Below, piece after piece: positions 34,095 through 41,469 of a DNA stretch of 43,473 nt. Positions within the stretch are counted from its first letter, which is position 1, and each line of letters begins with the position of its first letter. The position numbers and the translations under genes are program-made. The DNA lies in NCBI GenBank assembly GCA_902783545.1, contig CACZRD010000036.1, positions 1-43,473 on the forward strand. The letters are read 5' to 3'. This DNA comes from an uncultured Bacteroidales bacterium. GTDB taxonomy: Bacteria; Bacteroidota; Bacteroidia; Bacteroidales; Paludibacteraceae. The notes beneath the pieces were generated by a model. It was given only the letters and a program-made list of their open reading frames with translations, did not search any database and had not been told where the DNA came from.

Positions 34095-35445
34095 CAACGT
34101 TAACCTACATAAATCCATCCTCCGGATTGCCGTACCGTCGATCCTTGCGAACATCACTATCCCGCTTGTCGGGTTAGTGGATATGGTCATTGCCGGACAT
34201 ATCAGTTCGGCGTGGGCTATAGGCGGCATAGCTGTCGGCACGATGTTGTTCGACATGCTCTACGGCTGTTTCGGTTTTCTCAGGGTGAGTACGGCGGGCT
34301 TGACAGCGCAGGCGTATGGTGCGAGCAACCCCGGTGAGTGCGGCAAGCTGCTTGTGCAGTCGTCGGTATTGGCGTTGGCGGGCGCGCTGGTTATATGGCT
34401 GTTGCAGACGCTCTATCTGGAGGCTGTGCTCTCTGTCATGCCCTGCTCGCAGCAGGTGGCGGATTTTGCGCGCACGTATTTCAATATACGTATCTGGGCA
34501 GCGCCCGCCACGTTGATGATCATGACCTGCAAGGGTTGGTTCATCGGTATGCAGGACGGCACGCGGGCGATGGTTGTGGATCTGGTGGTCAATGGCGTGA
34601 ATATGCTCGCTTCGTACCTGCTGGCAGTCCATACGCCGCTCGGTGTGGCGGGTGTAGCCTACGGCACACTCATTGCACAATGGACGGGACTCTCCGTCGC
34701 CCTTGCAATGATCGCCCTGCGTTATGCGAAGCATTTCAGGCTTTCGACTTTCGACTTTCGACTTTCGACTTTTGACACCCGTTTTGTCAAACTCAACGCC
34801 GATCTGTTCGTCCGCTCGCTGTGTTTCATCATCGTGTATGTCGGCTGGACTGCTATCAGCAGCAGTTTTGGCGATGTCGAACTCGCGGCATCGGCGCTGA
34901 TGATGAAGCTGTTTATGCTATTCTCGTTCTTTGTTGACGGTTTTGCCTACGCCGGCGAAGCACTCGTCGGCAAAGCCATTGGCGCACAGCAATCAGCAGT
35001 CAGCAATCAGCCGTCAGCCGTCAGCCATCAACTCTCAACTACAATCCGCGCTCTCTTCGCTTGGGGCATAGGGGTAGGGTTGATCTTCACGCTGATATAC
35101 GCGCTCTGTCCGGATGCCATCTTCCGCTCGATGACTACGGATCAGGATGTAGTCGCTGCGTTGCACCGGTATATCGGCTGGCTTATCGCGATGCCGATGG
35201 TCAGTATGTTAGCGTTCATGTGGGACGGGATCTACGCCGGAGCTACGCAGGGCAAGGCGATCCGCAATGCCATGCTTTGGGCTGCGTTTGCCTTTGCTGC
35301 CACCTACTATATCCTTTCATCCTCTCATCCCTTCACCCTTTCACTCGTTCACGCCCTCTATGCCGCATATTTCGCGCATCTGCTGGCGCGGGTGATCTAC
35401 TTGACCTGCAAGTACCCGTCGCTTCGGACATCTGCCGACCTGTAG
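34090..35445 (+). CDS. MATE-family efflux transporter
   Basis: A 451-aa inner-membrane protein with about 12 helices, of the MATE family that exports drugs or metabolites in exchange for Na+ or H+. Typical features are the N-terminal IAVPSILANITIPLVGLVDMVIAGH, a second repeat from LFVRSLCFIIVYVGWTAISS, and the LMMKLFMLFSFFVDGFAYAGEALVGKAIGAQ stretch, which places it with DinF-like members. Two loops carry in-frame heptad-repeat inserts: RLSTFDFRLSTFDTR near residue 220 and QQSAVSNQPSAVSHQLSTT near 300. Both fall between membrane segments, where they should be tolerated. The start codon is in a heptad repeat. Confidence 0.88.
   Translation: MANVNLHKSILRIAVPSILANITIPLVGLVDMVIAGHISSAWAIGGIAVGTMLFDMLYGCFGFLRVSTAGLTAQAYGASNPGECGKLLVQSSVLALAGALVIWLLQTLYLEAVLSVMPCSQQVADFARTYFNIRIWAAPATLMIMTCKGWFIGMQDGTRAMVVDLVVNGVNMLASYLLAVHTPLGVAGVAYGTLIAQWTGLSVALAMIALRYAKHFRLSTFDFRLSTFDTRFVKLNADLFVRSLCFIIVYVGWTAISSSFGDVELAASALMMKLFMLFSFFVDGFAYAGEALVGKAIGAQQSAVSNQPSAVSHQLSTTIRALFAWGIGVGLIFTLIYALCPDAIFRSMTTDQDVVAALHRYIGWLIAMPMVSMLAFMWDGIYAGATQGKAIRNAMLWAAFAFAATYYILSSSHPFTLSLVHALYAAYFAHLLARVIYLTCKYPSLRTSADL
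34742..34776 (+). repeat. Heptad tandem repeat 1 inside the MATE gene
   Basis: TTTCGAC four times and then TTTTGAC, in frame, coding for the loop LSTFDFRLSTFD. Five 7-bp units make 35 bp; the reading frame passes through without a stop. Confidence 0.8.
34987..35042 (+). repeat. Heptad tandem repeat 2 inside the MATE gene
   Basis: Eight units: CAGCAAT, CAGCAGT, CAGCAAT, CAGCCGT, CAGCCGT, CAGCCAT, CAACTCT, CAACTAC. They code for a polar loop rich in Ser, Gln and Asn. Similar words (CAGCCGT, CAGCCAA) recur inside the BIG2-protein gene at 38082-38109. Confidence 0.8.
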
Positions 35446-35472
35446 GCAAGTTTCAATTTTTTTACCCCAAAA

Positions 35473-35504
35473 TTTGCAAATATCAAATATTTTTCGTACC
35501 TTTG
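35473..35504 (+). promoter_or_regulatory. Bacteroidota promoter for the BIG2 surface protein
   Basis: TTTGC (35473-35477) and TACCTTTG (35497-35504), 19-bp spacer. The leader contains a small GCCG-AAAAA-CGGC hairpin. Confidence 0.85.
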
Positions 35505-35568
35505 CGCTCCGAAAGCGAAAAGCCGAAAAACGGCGAAGCATACAATAAGTTAAACAGAACAACATATC

Positions 35569-38187
35569 ATGAAAAAAACACTATCTTTAGTGGCACTAAT
35601 CTTGATTAGTGCAATGAGTTTTGCGGCGGTGAGCATCACCGTGACGCCAAACAACGTGAACTTCGGTGAAGTAAGTATCAAAGGTAAGACGGAGGTGCAA
35701 GGATCGGTGACCTTCGACGTGATGTATTCCGGTTTGCAACCGTATTGCAGCGTGTATTACGAGGACGTGACGATGCCTTCTGACGGCGCGTCGTTCTGGA
35801 TTGATGGCACGAAAACGGACGGAGTAATCTATGGCGGCGATACCTATACTGAAGCCGAGGGCGCAGGCCTGACGCTCAAGTACTATGCAGACAAGGCGGG
35901 CAGCTATACCGGCAAGATCCGTTTCTACAGTTACGAGGATGCGAACTGGGAGGTAAAGAGCCCGAGCGTGTATCTGACCATCCAGCTCGTAGTGACCGGT
36001 GACGCGATTGTTGACACGACCACTCCATTTGAGCGCATCAACACGACAAGCGAGCTGCAAGACGGCGACGTGATTGTATTCGTGAGCGAGAGCGCAGGCG
36101 CAGTATGCGGTCCGCTGAACGGGACGTATCTGACGCAGGTAACGGAGAACGTGACGGTGACCAAAGCCACAGGCAAAGCCGATGTGCCGGAGACCGCACA
36201 GACATTCGTAGCGAAGAAGTACAGCGGCAACTGGCAGTTCATCTATCCTGATGATGACACGAAAGCCCTGCTGCTCGACTACTCCAGCAATAGCGGCAAG
36301 GGTGCGTTCTCGACGACCTACGAAGCCGGCAAGACTGTCAAGAGTTGGGAGGTGAACATCAGCAACGGTGTAGCCGAGGTTATCCGGCCGAACGACGCTG
36401 ACCCTGCTTATCCAATACGATTTAACAGCGACCGTTTCAAACCGTACAAAAGCGCAAGCACAGGCACGGATATCGCTATCTACAAGAAAGCCGGTGAGGC
36501 ACAGGAGCTGCAGAGCAGTCTGACGATAGGCGACATCGTGTTCGGCGAGGTGGAGCAGGACGAACCGAAAGACGTGACGGTGAACTACACCGCCGAGAAC
36601 CTGACGGACGACATCATCTGGGAGATAGAAGGCACAGATGCCGGGCTGTTCGATGTGACAGCTACAGGCAACCGCACCAGCGGCACGGTGACCGTCAAAT
36701 ACTTAGGTACAGCCACGAAGACCGGCGCGTTGAATGCCAAACTGGCTTACCTGACGCAGGATATCAAACTCGACCCGATGGAGGGCTCAAAGACCGTGAG
36801 CATCACGCTGATCCCCGCAACGATCAAGTTGACGAACTTAACGTTCAACGGTGCGCCGACGACCATCGACCAAGGGCAGACGATCGACATGAGTCAGTAC
36901 CTCGTCTTTACGCCGAGCAATGCAGAAGACAAGTCGCTGACATGGACAACTGATCATGACTATCAGGGCACGGTGGACGCCGACGGCAAACTGACGGCAA
37001 AGAAGATAACAGGCACCGTAACGGTGACCGCCACATCAGTGCGCGTGCCGAGCGTGAGTGCCAGCACAACGCTGACAATCGTGAAACCGACAATCACGGA
37101 CTTCACCCTCTCGGATACAGAGGTGACACTGGGTGTAGGCGGTACAAAGACCATCAGCGTCACGGCGTTCGTGCCGAGTTACGCGAGCGAGAAAGCGACC
37201 TTCGCAAGTGCCGACAAGACCATCGCTACGGTGGGCGGCAGCAACGGTTTGATCACCGCCAAGGCTATCGGCGAGACGGATGTCACCGCCACGATCGGCG
37301 AGGTGGTTAAGACCTGTAAGGTCAAGGTGATCGCCACCTCGGTGGAGAGCATCGTATTGCAGGAAGAGGCAACGCTGACCAAAGGCTCGTCGCTGCAGTT
37401 GACACCGGTAGTGACGCCCGCACAGGCAGCTACTGACCACGGCATCACCTACGCCTCGGATAACAATGAGGTAGCTACGGTGAGCGAGGACGGTCTGGTG
37501 AAAGGCATTGCAGCCGGCGAGGCAACGATCACCGCCACCTGTGACGGCATCAGTGCATATATAGCTATCCACGTGGTTGAACCGGCATTGTTCGCCAAGG
37601 TCACCGACCCGAGCACGCTGGCAGAGAAAGACACGATCATCCTCGCCACGATCTTCCAAGGCAACGGCGTGATTGCCGGTCCGCAAGATGGCAAGAAACT
37701 CACCGTTCTGACCAGCGATGTGACCGTCACCGAGGAAGGCGCATACGCTGACAATGCTCTCCGAATGGTGCTGCTCAAACTCAAGAACAAGACGGGGTTG
37801 GCACTGCAACCGGTTGGTTCGGAGAAAGTGCTGGCGGAGCAGAACAACGACCTGTACTTGGAGAAAACAACCTCCACCAAGAACCTGACATGGCAGTTCG
37901 TGGCTGACGGTAACAACGGCATCTACGTGCAAAACATCGGCAACTCGAACGCGTACTTCAAGTACCATGAAGGCAATGCTGCCATCAAGCCGTATAAGGT
38001 GAACACAGCCGGCGCTGTATATGTCTATGTATATATGCGCAAGTACGTGAAGCCCGAAGATCCCGTTGTGACGAGTATTGAGAGCAATCAGCCGTCAGCC
38101 AACAGCTGTCAGAAGATACTGCGTGACGGTCAGCTGCTGATCATCCGTAACGGCGAGATCTACACCGCAACTGGCATGAAGCGCTAA
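35569..38187 (+). CDS. Secreted BIG2-domain surface protein with sorting domain
   Basis: An 872-aa exported protein with signal peptide MKKTLSLVALILISAMSFA. Residues about 20-145 form a beta-sandwich (VSITVTPNNVNFGEVSIKG). A module FERINTTSELQDGDVIVFV ... IAIYKKAG (about 150-315) recurs as LFAKVTDPSTLAEKDTIILA ... VYVYMRK near 680-850. Three BIG2-like domains lie at about 425-675 (LTWTTDHDYQGTVDADGKLTAKK, ATFASADKTIATVGG, ITYASDNNEVATVSEDGLVKGIAAGEATI). The end LLIIRNGEIYTATGMKR matches the end of the 11083 protein and looks like a short type IX secretion-type sorting domain. The linker before it (SNQPSANSCQ) is made by a heptad repeat. Surface adhesin or matrix protein is the likely role. 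Confidence 0.78.
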   Translation: MKKTLSLVALILISAMSFAAVSITVTPNNVNFGEVSIKGKTEVQGSVTFDVMYSGLQPYCSVYYEDVTMPSDGASFWIDGTKTDGVIYGGDTYTEAEGAGLTLKYYADKAGSYTGKIRFYSYEDANWEVKSPSVYLTIQLVVTGDAIVDTTTPFERINTTSELQDGDVIVFVSESAGAVCGPLNGTYLTQVTENVTVTKATGKADVPETAQTFVAKKYSGNWQFIYPDDDTKALLLDYSSNSGKGAFSTTYEAGKTVKSWEVNISNGVAEVIRPNDADPAYPIRFNSDRFKPYKSASTGTDIAIYKKAGEAQELQSSLTIGDIVFGEVEQDEPKDVTVNYTAENLTDDIIWEIEGTDAGLFDVTATGNRTSGTVTVKYLGTATKTGALNAKLAYLTQDIKLDPMEGSKTVSITLIPATIKLTNLTFNGAPTTIDQGQTIDMSQYLVFTPSNAEDKSLTWTTDHDYQGTVDADGKLTAKKITGTVTVTATSVRVPSVSASTTLTIVKPTITDFTLSDTEVTLGVGGTKTISVTAFVPSYASEKATFASADKTIATVGGSNGLITAKAIGETDVTATIGEVVKTCKVKVIATSVESIVLQEEATLTKGSSLQLTPVVTPAQAATDHGITYASDNNEVATVSEDGLVKGIAAGEATITATCDGISAYIAIHVVEPALFAKVTDPSTLAEKDTIILATIFQGNGVIAGPQDGKKLTVLTSDVTVTEEGAYADNALRMVLLKLKNKTGLALQPVGSEKVLAEQNNDLYLEKTTSTKNLTWQFVADGNNGIYVQNIGNSNAYFKYHEGNAAIKPYKVNTAGAVYVYVYMRKYVKPEDPVVTSIESNQPSANSCQKILRDGQLLIIRNGEIYTATGMKR
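38082..38109 (+). repeat. Heptad tandem repeat before the sorting domain
   Basis: Units GAGCAAT, CAGCCGT, CAGCCAA, CAGCTGT, in frame. They code for the linker just before the C-terminal sorting domain and share words with the repeat at 34987-35042. Confidence 0.7.
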
Positions 38188-38232
38188 GCGCACAGCGGAT
38201 AAGTTCCGCTGTTTGCAAGGTTAAGAATACAA

Positions 38233-38285
38233 AATGCACTTGGAAACTGCAATAACTGCAAAAGTTTCCAAGTGCATTGCTTTTT
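38233..38285 (+). terminator. Strong intrinsic terminator
   Basis: AATGCACTTGGAAACT (38233-38248) pairs perfectly over 16 bp with 38263-38278 around a 14-nt loop, and GCTTTTT follows. It separates the BIG2 gene from the tetR operon. A smaller AGCGGA/TCCGCT hairpin lies just upstream, near 38196-38212. Confidence 0.88.
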
Positions 38286-38309
38286 GGCACGCGGTTTGCA
38301 TAGCAAAAG

Positions 38310-38346
38310 GCGGTGCCCGGCGCTAAACAAAGGGCGTCTGCACCGC
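38310..38346. promoter_or_regulatory. Inverted repeat before tetR, possible operator
   Basis: GCGGTGC (38310-38316) and GCACCGC (38340-38346) are perfect inverted 7-mers ending three bases before the tetR ATG. They could be an operator for self-repression or a leader hairpin that hides the start codon. The 23-bp gap between arms is long for a TetR operator. Confidence 0.3.
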
Positions 38347-38349
38347 ACA

Positions 38350-38973
38350 ATGGAACAAACAAACGAGATACGCGAAAAGATTATCAACGCTGCCCGGCAG
38401 AAGATGCGCGAGGTGGGAATACGCTCGGTGAGTATCGATGATATTTGCCACGAACTGGGAATGTCGAAGAAGACGTTCTACGTGTATTTTGCAACCAAGG
38501 ATGACCTGATACAGGCTATCCTTGATTACCATTACTCCAACGTGGAGCATGGCATGGAGGAGTTCTTTGCATCATGCGGGAGCCTGTGGCACGCCATCGA
38601 ACGCGTAATGGAGCAATTGTCCTCAATGCCTGACGTGAGGAGATCGCAGCCGTTCGTATATGATATGAACAAGTATTATCCCGCAATGGCGAAGAAGCAT
38701 TACGAAGATATATTTGTATTGCATGAACGTGCAATGCGCAAGGTGATTGTGATGGGAAAGCAAGAAGGACTGTTCCGTCAGACGATTGACGATGACCTTG
38801 CCGCCAACCTGCTGGCGCGTCTGCACACCGATGTGATACAAGACGGAATAAAACATGACGGCAATGGCGTGTCATTCAAGCGACTCGGAGATTTTGCCAT
38901 TGACGTGATGCTTCGGGGAATGTTCACGGAGGAAGGGCTGCATAAATATGAAGCATTGTTGAAAAGCAAATAA
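38350..38973 (+). CDS. TetR/AcrR-family transcriptional regulator
   Basis: A 207-aa DNA-binding repressor. The HTH is at about 8-52 (IREKIINAARQKMREVGIRSVSIDDICHELGMSKKTFYVYFATKDDL), the usual TetR order ending in FYxYFxxKDDL. The rest is a helical ligand-binding domain, weakly conserved as in the family. The frame is open from 38272, but that would start inside the terminator, so MEQTNEIREK at 38350 is chosen. It is the first gene of an operon with tolC-like, adaptor and RND genes (7-nt gap to the next), so it most likely represses its own efflux operon until a toxic ligand binds. Confidence 0.9.
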   Translation: MEQTNEIREKIINAARQKMREVGIRSVSIDDICHELGMSKKTFYVYFATKDDLIQAILDYHYSNVEHGMEEFFASCGSLWHAIERVMEQLSSMPDVRRSQPFVYDMNKYYPAMAKKHYEDIFVLHERAMRKVIVMGKQEGLFRQTIDDDLAANLLARLHTDVIQDGIKHDGNGVSFKRLGDFAIDVMLRGMFTEEGLHKYEALLKSK

Positions 38974-38980
38974 ACAATAT

Positions 38981-40321
38981 ATGAAGAAGCAACTGATATT
39001 AGCGATTCTTGGTCTGGTGTTCGGGATGAACATGCAGGCCGGTGACCGTGTGCTGGCGGCAGCGAAAGACGGTGAAGCGCGCAAAGATGTGCCGGCAGTA
39101 CTGGAGCTGTCGCTGCAAGACGCGCAGAACTACGCCGCAACGCAAAACCGCAGTCTAAAGAACGCCTCGCTGGCGGTACAGGAAGCCTATGCACAGCGCT
39201 GGCAGACGATAGCCGCTATGTTGCCGCAGGTGGATGGTAGTTACAGCTACAGCAACTACCTCGGTTACAGCGCAACGATGGCAACAGCTATGGGCGAGTT
39301 CAAGATCGATATGCCTAACGTAGGTGCACTGGGCTTGACGGCTTCGGTAGGATTGAACGGTCAAGGCATAGTAGGCGTAGTGTTGAACAACCTCGCCATC
39401 GACATGAAGAAGATCTCGCTGGAGAAATCCGAGAGTGAGCTCCGCGGGAGTGTGATGAGCAGTTACGTGAGTGTACTCGCATTGCAGAGCATATCGAACC
39501 TGTTGGACTCCAGTTTGCTGAACATCCAGGAGCTGGAAGCCATCACGCAGAATGCCGTGAACGCCGGAGCAGCGGAGCAGACGAGTGCCGATCAGATACG
39601 CGTACGCGTGAATACCTTAAAGAATAGTATCAACTCGCAGAAGCGCAACATCGAACTCGCGACAAACAGCTTGAAGGTGCTGCTCGACGTGCCTGTAGAG
39701 ACCGAGCTCGTGCTGACCGAGAATCTGGATGCTATCCTCTCGCCGGAACGTGTGTTGAATCTGCTGGGCGAGAACTTCAACATCGAGAACAACCTCAACT
39801 ACCAGCTTCTGCAGAAGCAGACCGAACTGGCGAAGGCAAACGTGCACATGGCAGGCTGGGCGTACGGTCCGACCCTAAGCCTCGGCTACAACTACACCAA
39901 CCAGACTTACTACGGCGAGGGCGGTATGCGTATGACACCGCCGAACACCGTGCAAGTGAGCGTGCGGATGCCTCTCTGGTCAAGCGGCAAGCGCGCTGCA
40001 GGCGTGATAGAGAAGAAGATCGCCTACGAGGAAGCAAAGAACACTCTGTCGGAGACGACGGATAACCTTGCTATTCAATACAGCCAGCTCTGCTTCAACC
40101 TCACGAACGCCTACGAGACTTACACGAACGAGAAAGAGAACATCGAAGTGTCGCAGCGCGTGTTTGCGTCGGCGACGAACAAGTACAAATACGGCGCAAG
40201 CAGTAACATGGAACTGACGAACGCCTCGAACGACCTGATCAGCGCGCAGAGCGCCTACGTGCAGGCAATCCTAAGCCTCGTGAACGCACAAGTCGAACTG
40301 GAAAAATTCTTGAATAATTAA
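38981..40321 (+). CDS. TolC-family outer-membrane efflux protein
   Basis: A 446-aa exported protein with signal peptide MKKQLILAILGLVFGMNMQA. It has the TolC layout: LELSLQDAQNYAATQNRSLKNA opens the first helical repeat, a YVSVLALQS helix and a long coiled-coil region follow, then a second repeat (NNLNYQLLQKQTELAKANVHMAGWAYGPTLSLGYNYTNQ). It forms the outer-membrane channel of the tripartite pump whose other parts are encoded directly downstream. It starts 7 nt after the tetR stop; the adaptor starts 8 nt after its own stop. Confidence 0.9.
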   Translation: MKKQLILAILGLVFGMNMQAGDRVLAAAKDGEARKDVPAVLELSLQDAQNYAATQNRSLKNASLAVQEAYAQRWQTIAAMLPQVDGSYSYSNYLGYSATMATAMGEFKIDMPNVGALGLTASVGLNGQGIVGVVLNNLAIDMKKISLEKSESELRGSVMSSYVSVLALQSISNLLDSSLLNIQELEAITQNAVNAGAAEQTSADQIRVRVNTLKNSINSQKRNIELATNSLKVLLDVPVETELVLTENLDAILSPERVLNLLGENFNIENNLNYQLLQKQTELAKANVHMAGWAYGPTLSLGYNYTNQTYYGEGGMRMTPPNTVQVSVRMPLWSSGKRAAGVIEKKIAYEEAKNTLSETTDNLAIQYSQLCFNLTNAYETYTNEKENIEVSQRVFASATNKYKYGASSNMELTNASNDLISAQSAYVQAILSLVNAQVELEKFLNN

Positions 40322-40329
40322 TTACTACA

Positions 40330-41337
40330 ATGAAAAAGATATTCGTATATTCCCTCGCAGCCATGATGCTGATAGGCTGCAGCAAACAGACAGAGACCGT
40401 CGCTCAGGAAGAGGAGCGTGTAGAGCAGGTGCGTACAACCGTGCTCCAGCCGCGTGAGATAGAGCGCGTGATAACTGTATCCACGAACCTGCAAGGTTAC
40501 CTGACGCAGAACGTAGCTCCCTCGCTGACCGGAAAGATTGAGCGTATATTCTGCGAGGTAGGCGATAAGGTGAATGCGGGGCATGACCTCGTGCGCATGG
40601 ATCAGACGCAGTACAAGACAACCAAGATCAGTCTGGCTAACCTTGAGATAGAGAAGAACCGTATTGAGCAATTGCTCAAAACCGGCTCGGCTACCCAGCA
40701 GCAATACGACCAGATCACGACGCAGTATAACTCGACCAAGGAGCAGTTGGATTTCCTCCAGACCAACACCTACGTCAAGGCGCCGTTTAGCGGTGTTATA
40801 TCCGCCAAGAACTACGAGGACGGTGAGTTGTATAGCGGTCAGCCTATTCTTGTCTTGACGCAGATTGACAAGCTCAAAGCACTCGTAGCTATCCCCGAGA
40901 TGTACTTCCCCAAGTTCAAGGAAGGCATGAAACTCACGCTCAGCTCGGAGATCTATCCGGACAAGACCTTCCCCGCAACGGTGGAGATCATCTATCCGAC
41001 GATTGACGCTTCGAGCCACACGTTCCAAGTCAAGATCGTGATCCCGAACCAGAAGAATCTGCTGCGTCCGGGTATGTACGTGACAACGACCATCGGTCTG
41101 GGACGCGAGAAAGCTATCGTAGCGCCTTATCAGAGCGTGGAGAAACTCGTCGGTGCAAACGACCGCTACGTGTTTGTCAACGAGAACGGACGCGCCAAAC
41201 GTGTGGCTGTGACACTCGGACAACGCTTCGACCAGGATATAGAGATCATCTCGCCGGAGATCACCGCCGGTGTGGAGATGGTGACAACAGGGCAACATAA
41301 GCTCGTGGACGGAGTGAAAATCAACGTAGTTGATTGA
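40330..41337 (+). CDS. RND efflux periplasmic adaptor (membrane fusion lipoprotein)
   Basis: A 335-aa lipoprotein (lipobox MLIGC, C17) anchored in the inner membrane and linking the RND pump to the TolC-like channel. The biotinyl-lipoyl-like domain is split (GKIERIFCEVGDKVNAGHDLVRMD and YVKAPFSGVISAKNYEDGELYSGQPIL) by a short helical hairpin with coiled coil (LANLEIEKNRIEQLLKTGSATQQQYDQ). A beta-barrel part and the membrane-proximal domain (VAPYQSVEKL ... RYVFVNENGRAKRVAVTLG) follow. It is HlyD/AcrA-like. It is separated from the RND gene by 132 bp of heptad repeats. Confidence 0.92.
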   Translation: MKKIFVYSLAAMMLIGCSKQTETVAQEEERVEQVRTTVLQPREIERVITVSTNLQGYLTQNVAPSLTGKIERIFCEVGDKVNAGHDLVRMDQTQYKTTKISLANLEIEKNRIEQLLKTGSATQQQYDQITTQYNSTKEQLDFLQTNTYVKAPFSGVISAKNYEDGELYSGQPILVLTQIDKLKALVAIPEMYFPKFKEGMKLTLSSEIYPDKTFPATVEIIYPTIDASSHTFQVKIVIPNQKNLLRPGMYVTTTIGLGREKAIVAPYQSVEKLVGANDRYVFVNENGRAKRVAVTLGQRFDQDIEIISPEITAGVEMVTTGQHKLVDGVKINVVD

Positions 41338-41455
41338 TTTACCATTTGTTCATTTACCATTTATTGTATCATTTGGTTATTTGACCATTTATGAATGCAA
41401 TAAATGATGCAATGACTCAATGAACAAATAAATGAACAAATTGTAAATGATTAAA
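41338..41455. repeat. Heptad-repeat spacer with 13-bp inverted repeat
   Basis: The spacer before the RND gene is made of degenerate CATTTAC, CATTTGT and CATTTAT words on the left and their complements (TAAATGA, CAAATAA) on the right. ATTTGTTCATTTA (41344-41356) and TAAATGAACAAAT (41429-41441) form a perfect 13-bp stem. The words match those at 18951-19005. Confidence 0.65.
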
Positions 41456-41469
41456 TTGTAAATAATTTT

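Noticed and set aside
34742..34776. CRISPR array
   Set aside because: The units are 7 bp without spacers, and no cas genes are present. The same applies to the other tandem repeats in the window.
37036..37968. 310-aa minus-strand ORF
   Set aside because: It is antisense to the BIG2 domains. No domain is recognised, and the plus-strand reading has a signal peptide, domains and a sorting end.
38272..38349. N-terminal extension of the TetR regulator
   Set aside because: It would start inside the stem of a strong terminator, and the family normally begins a few residues before the HTH.
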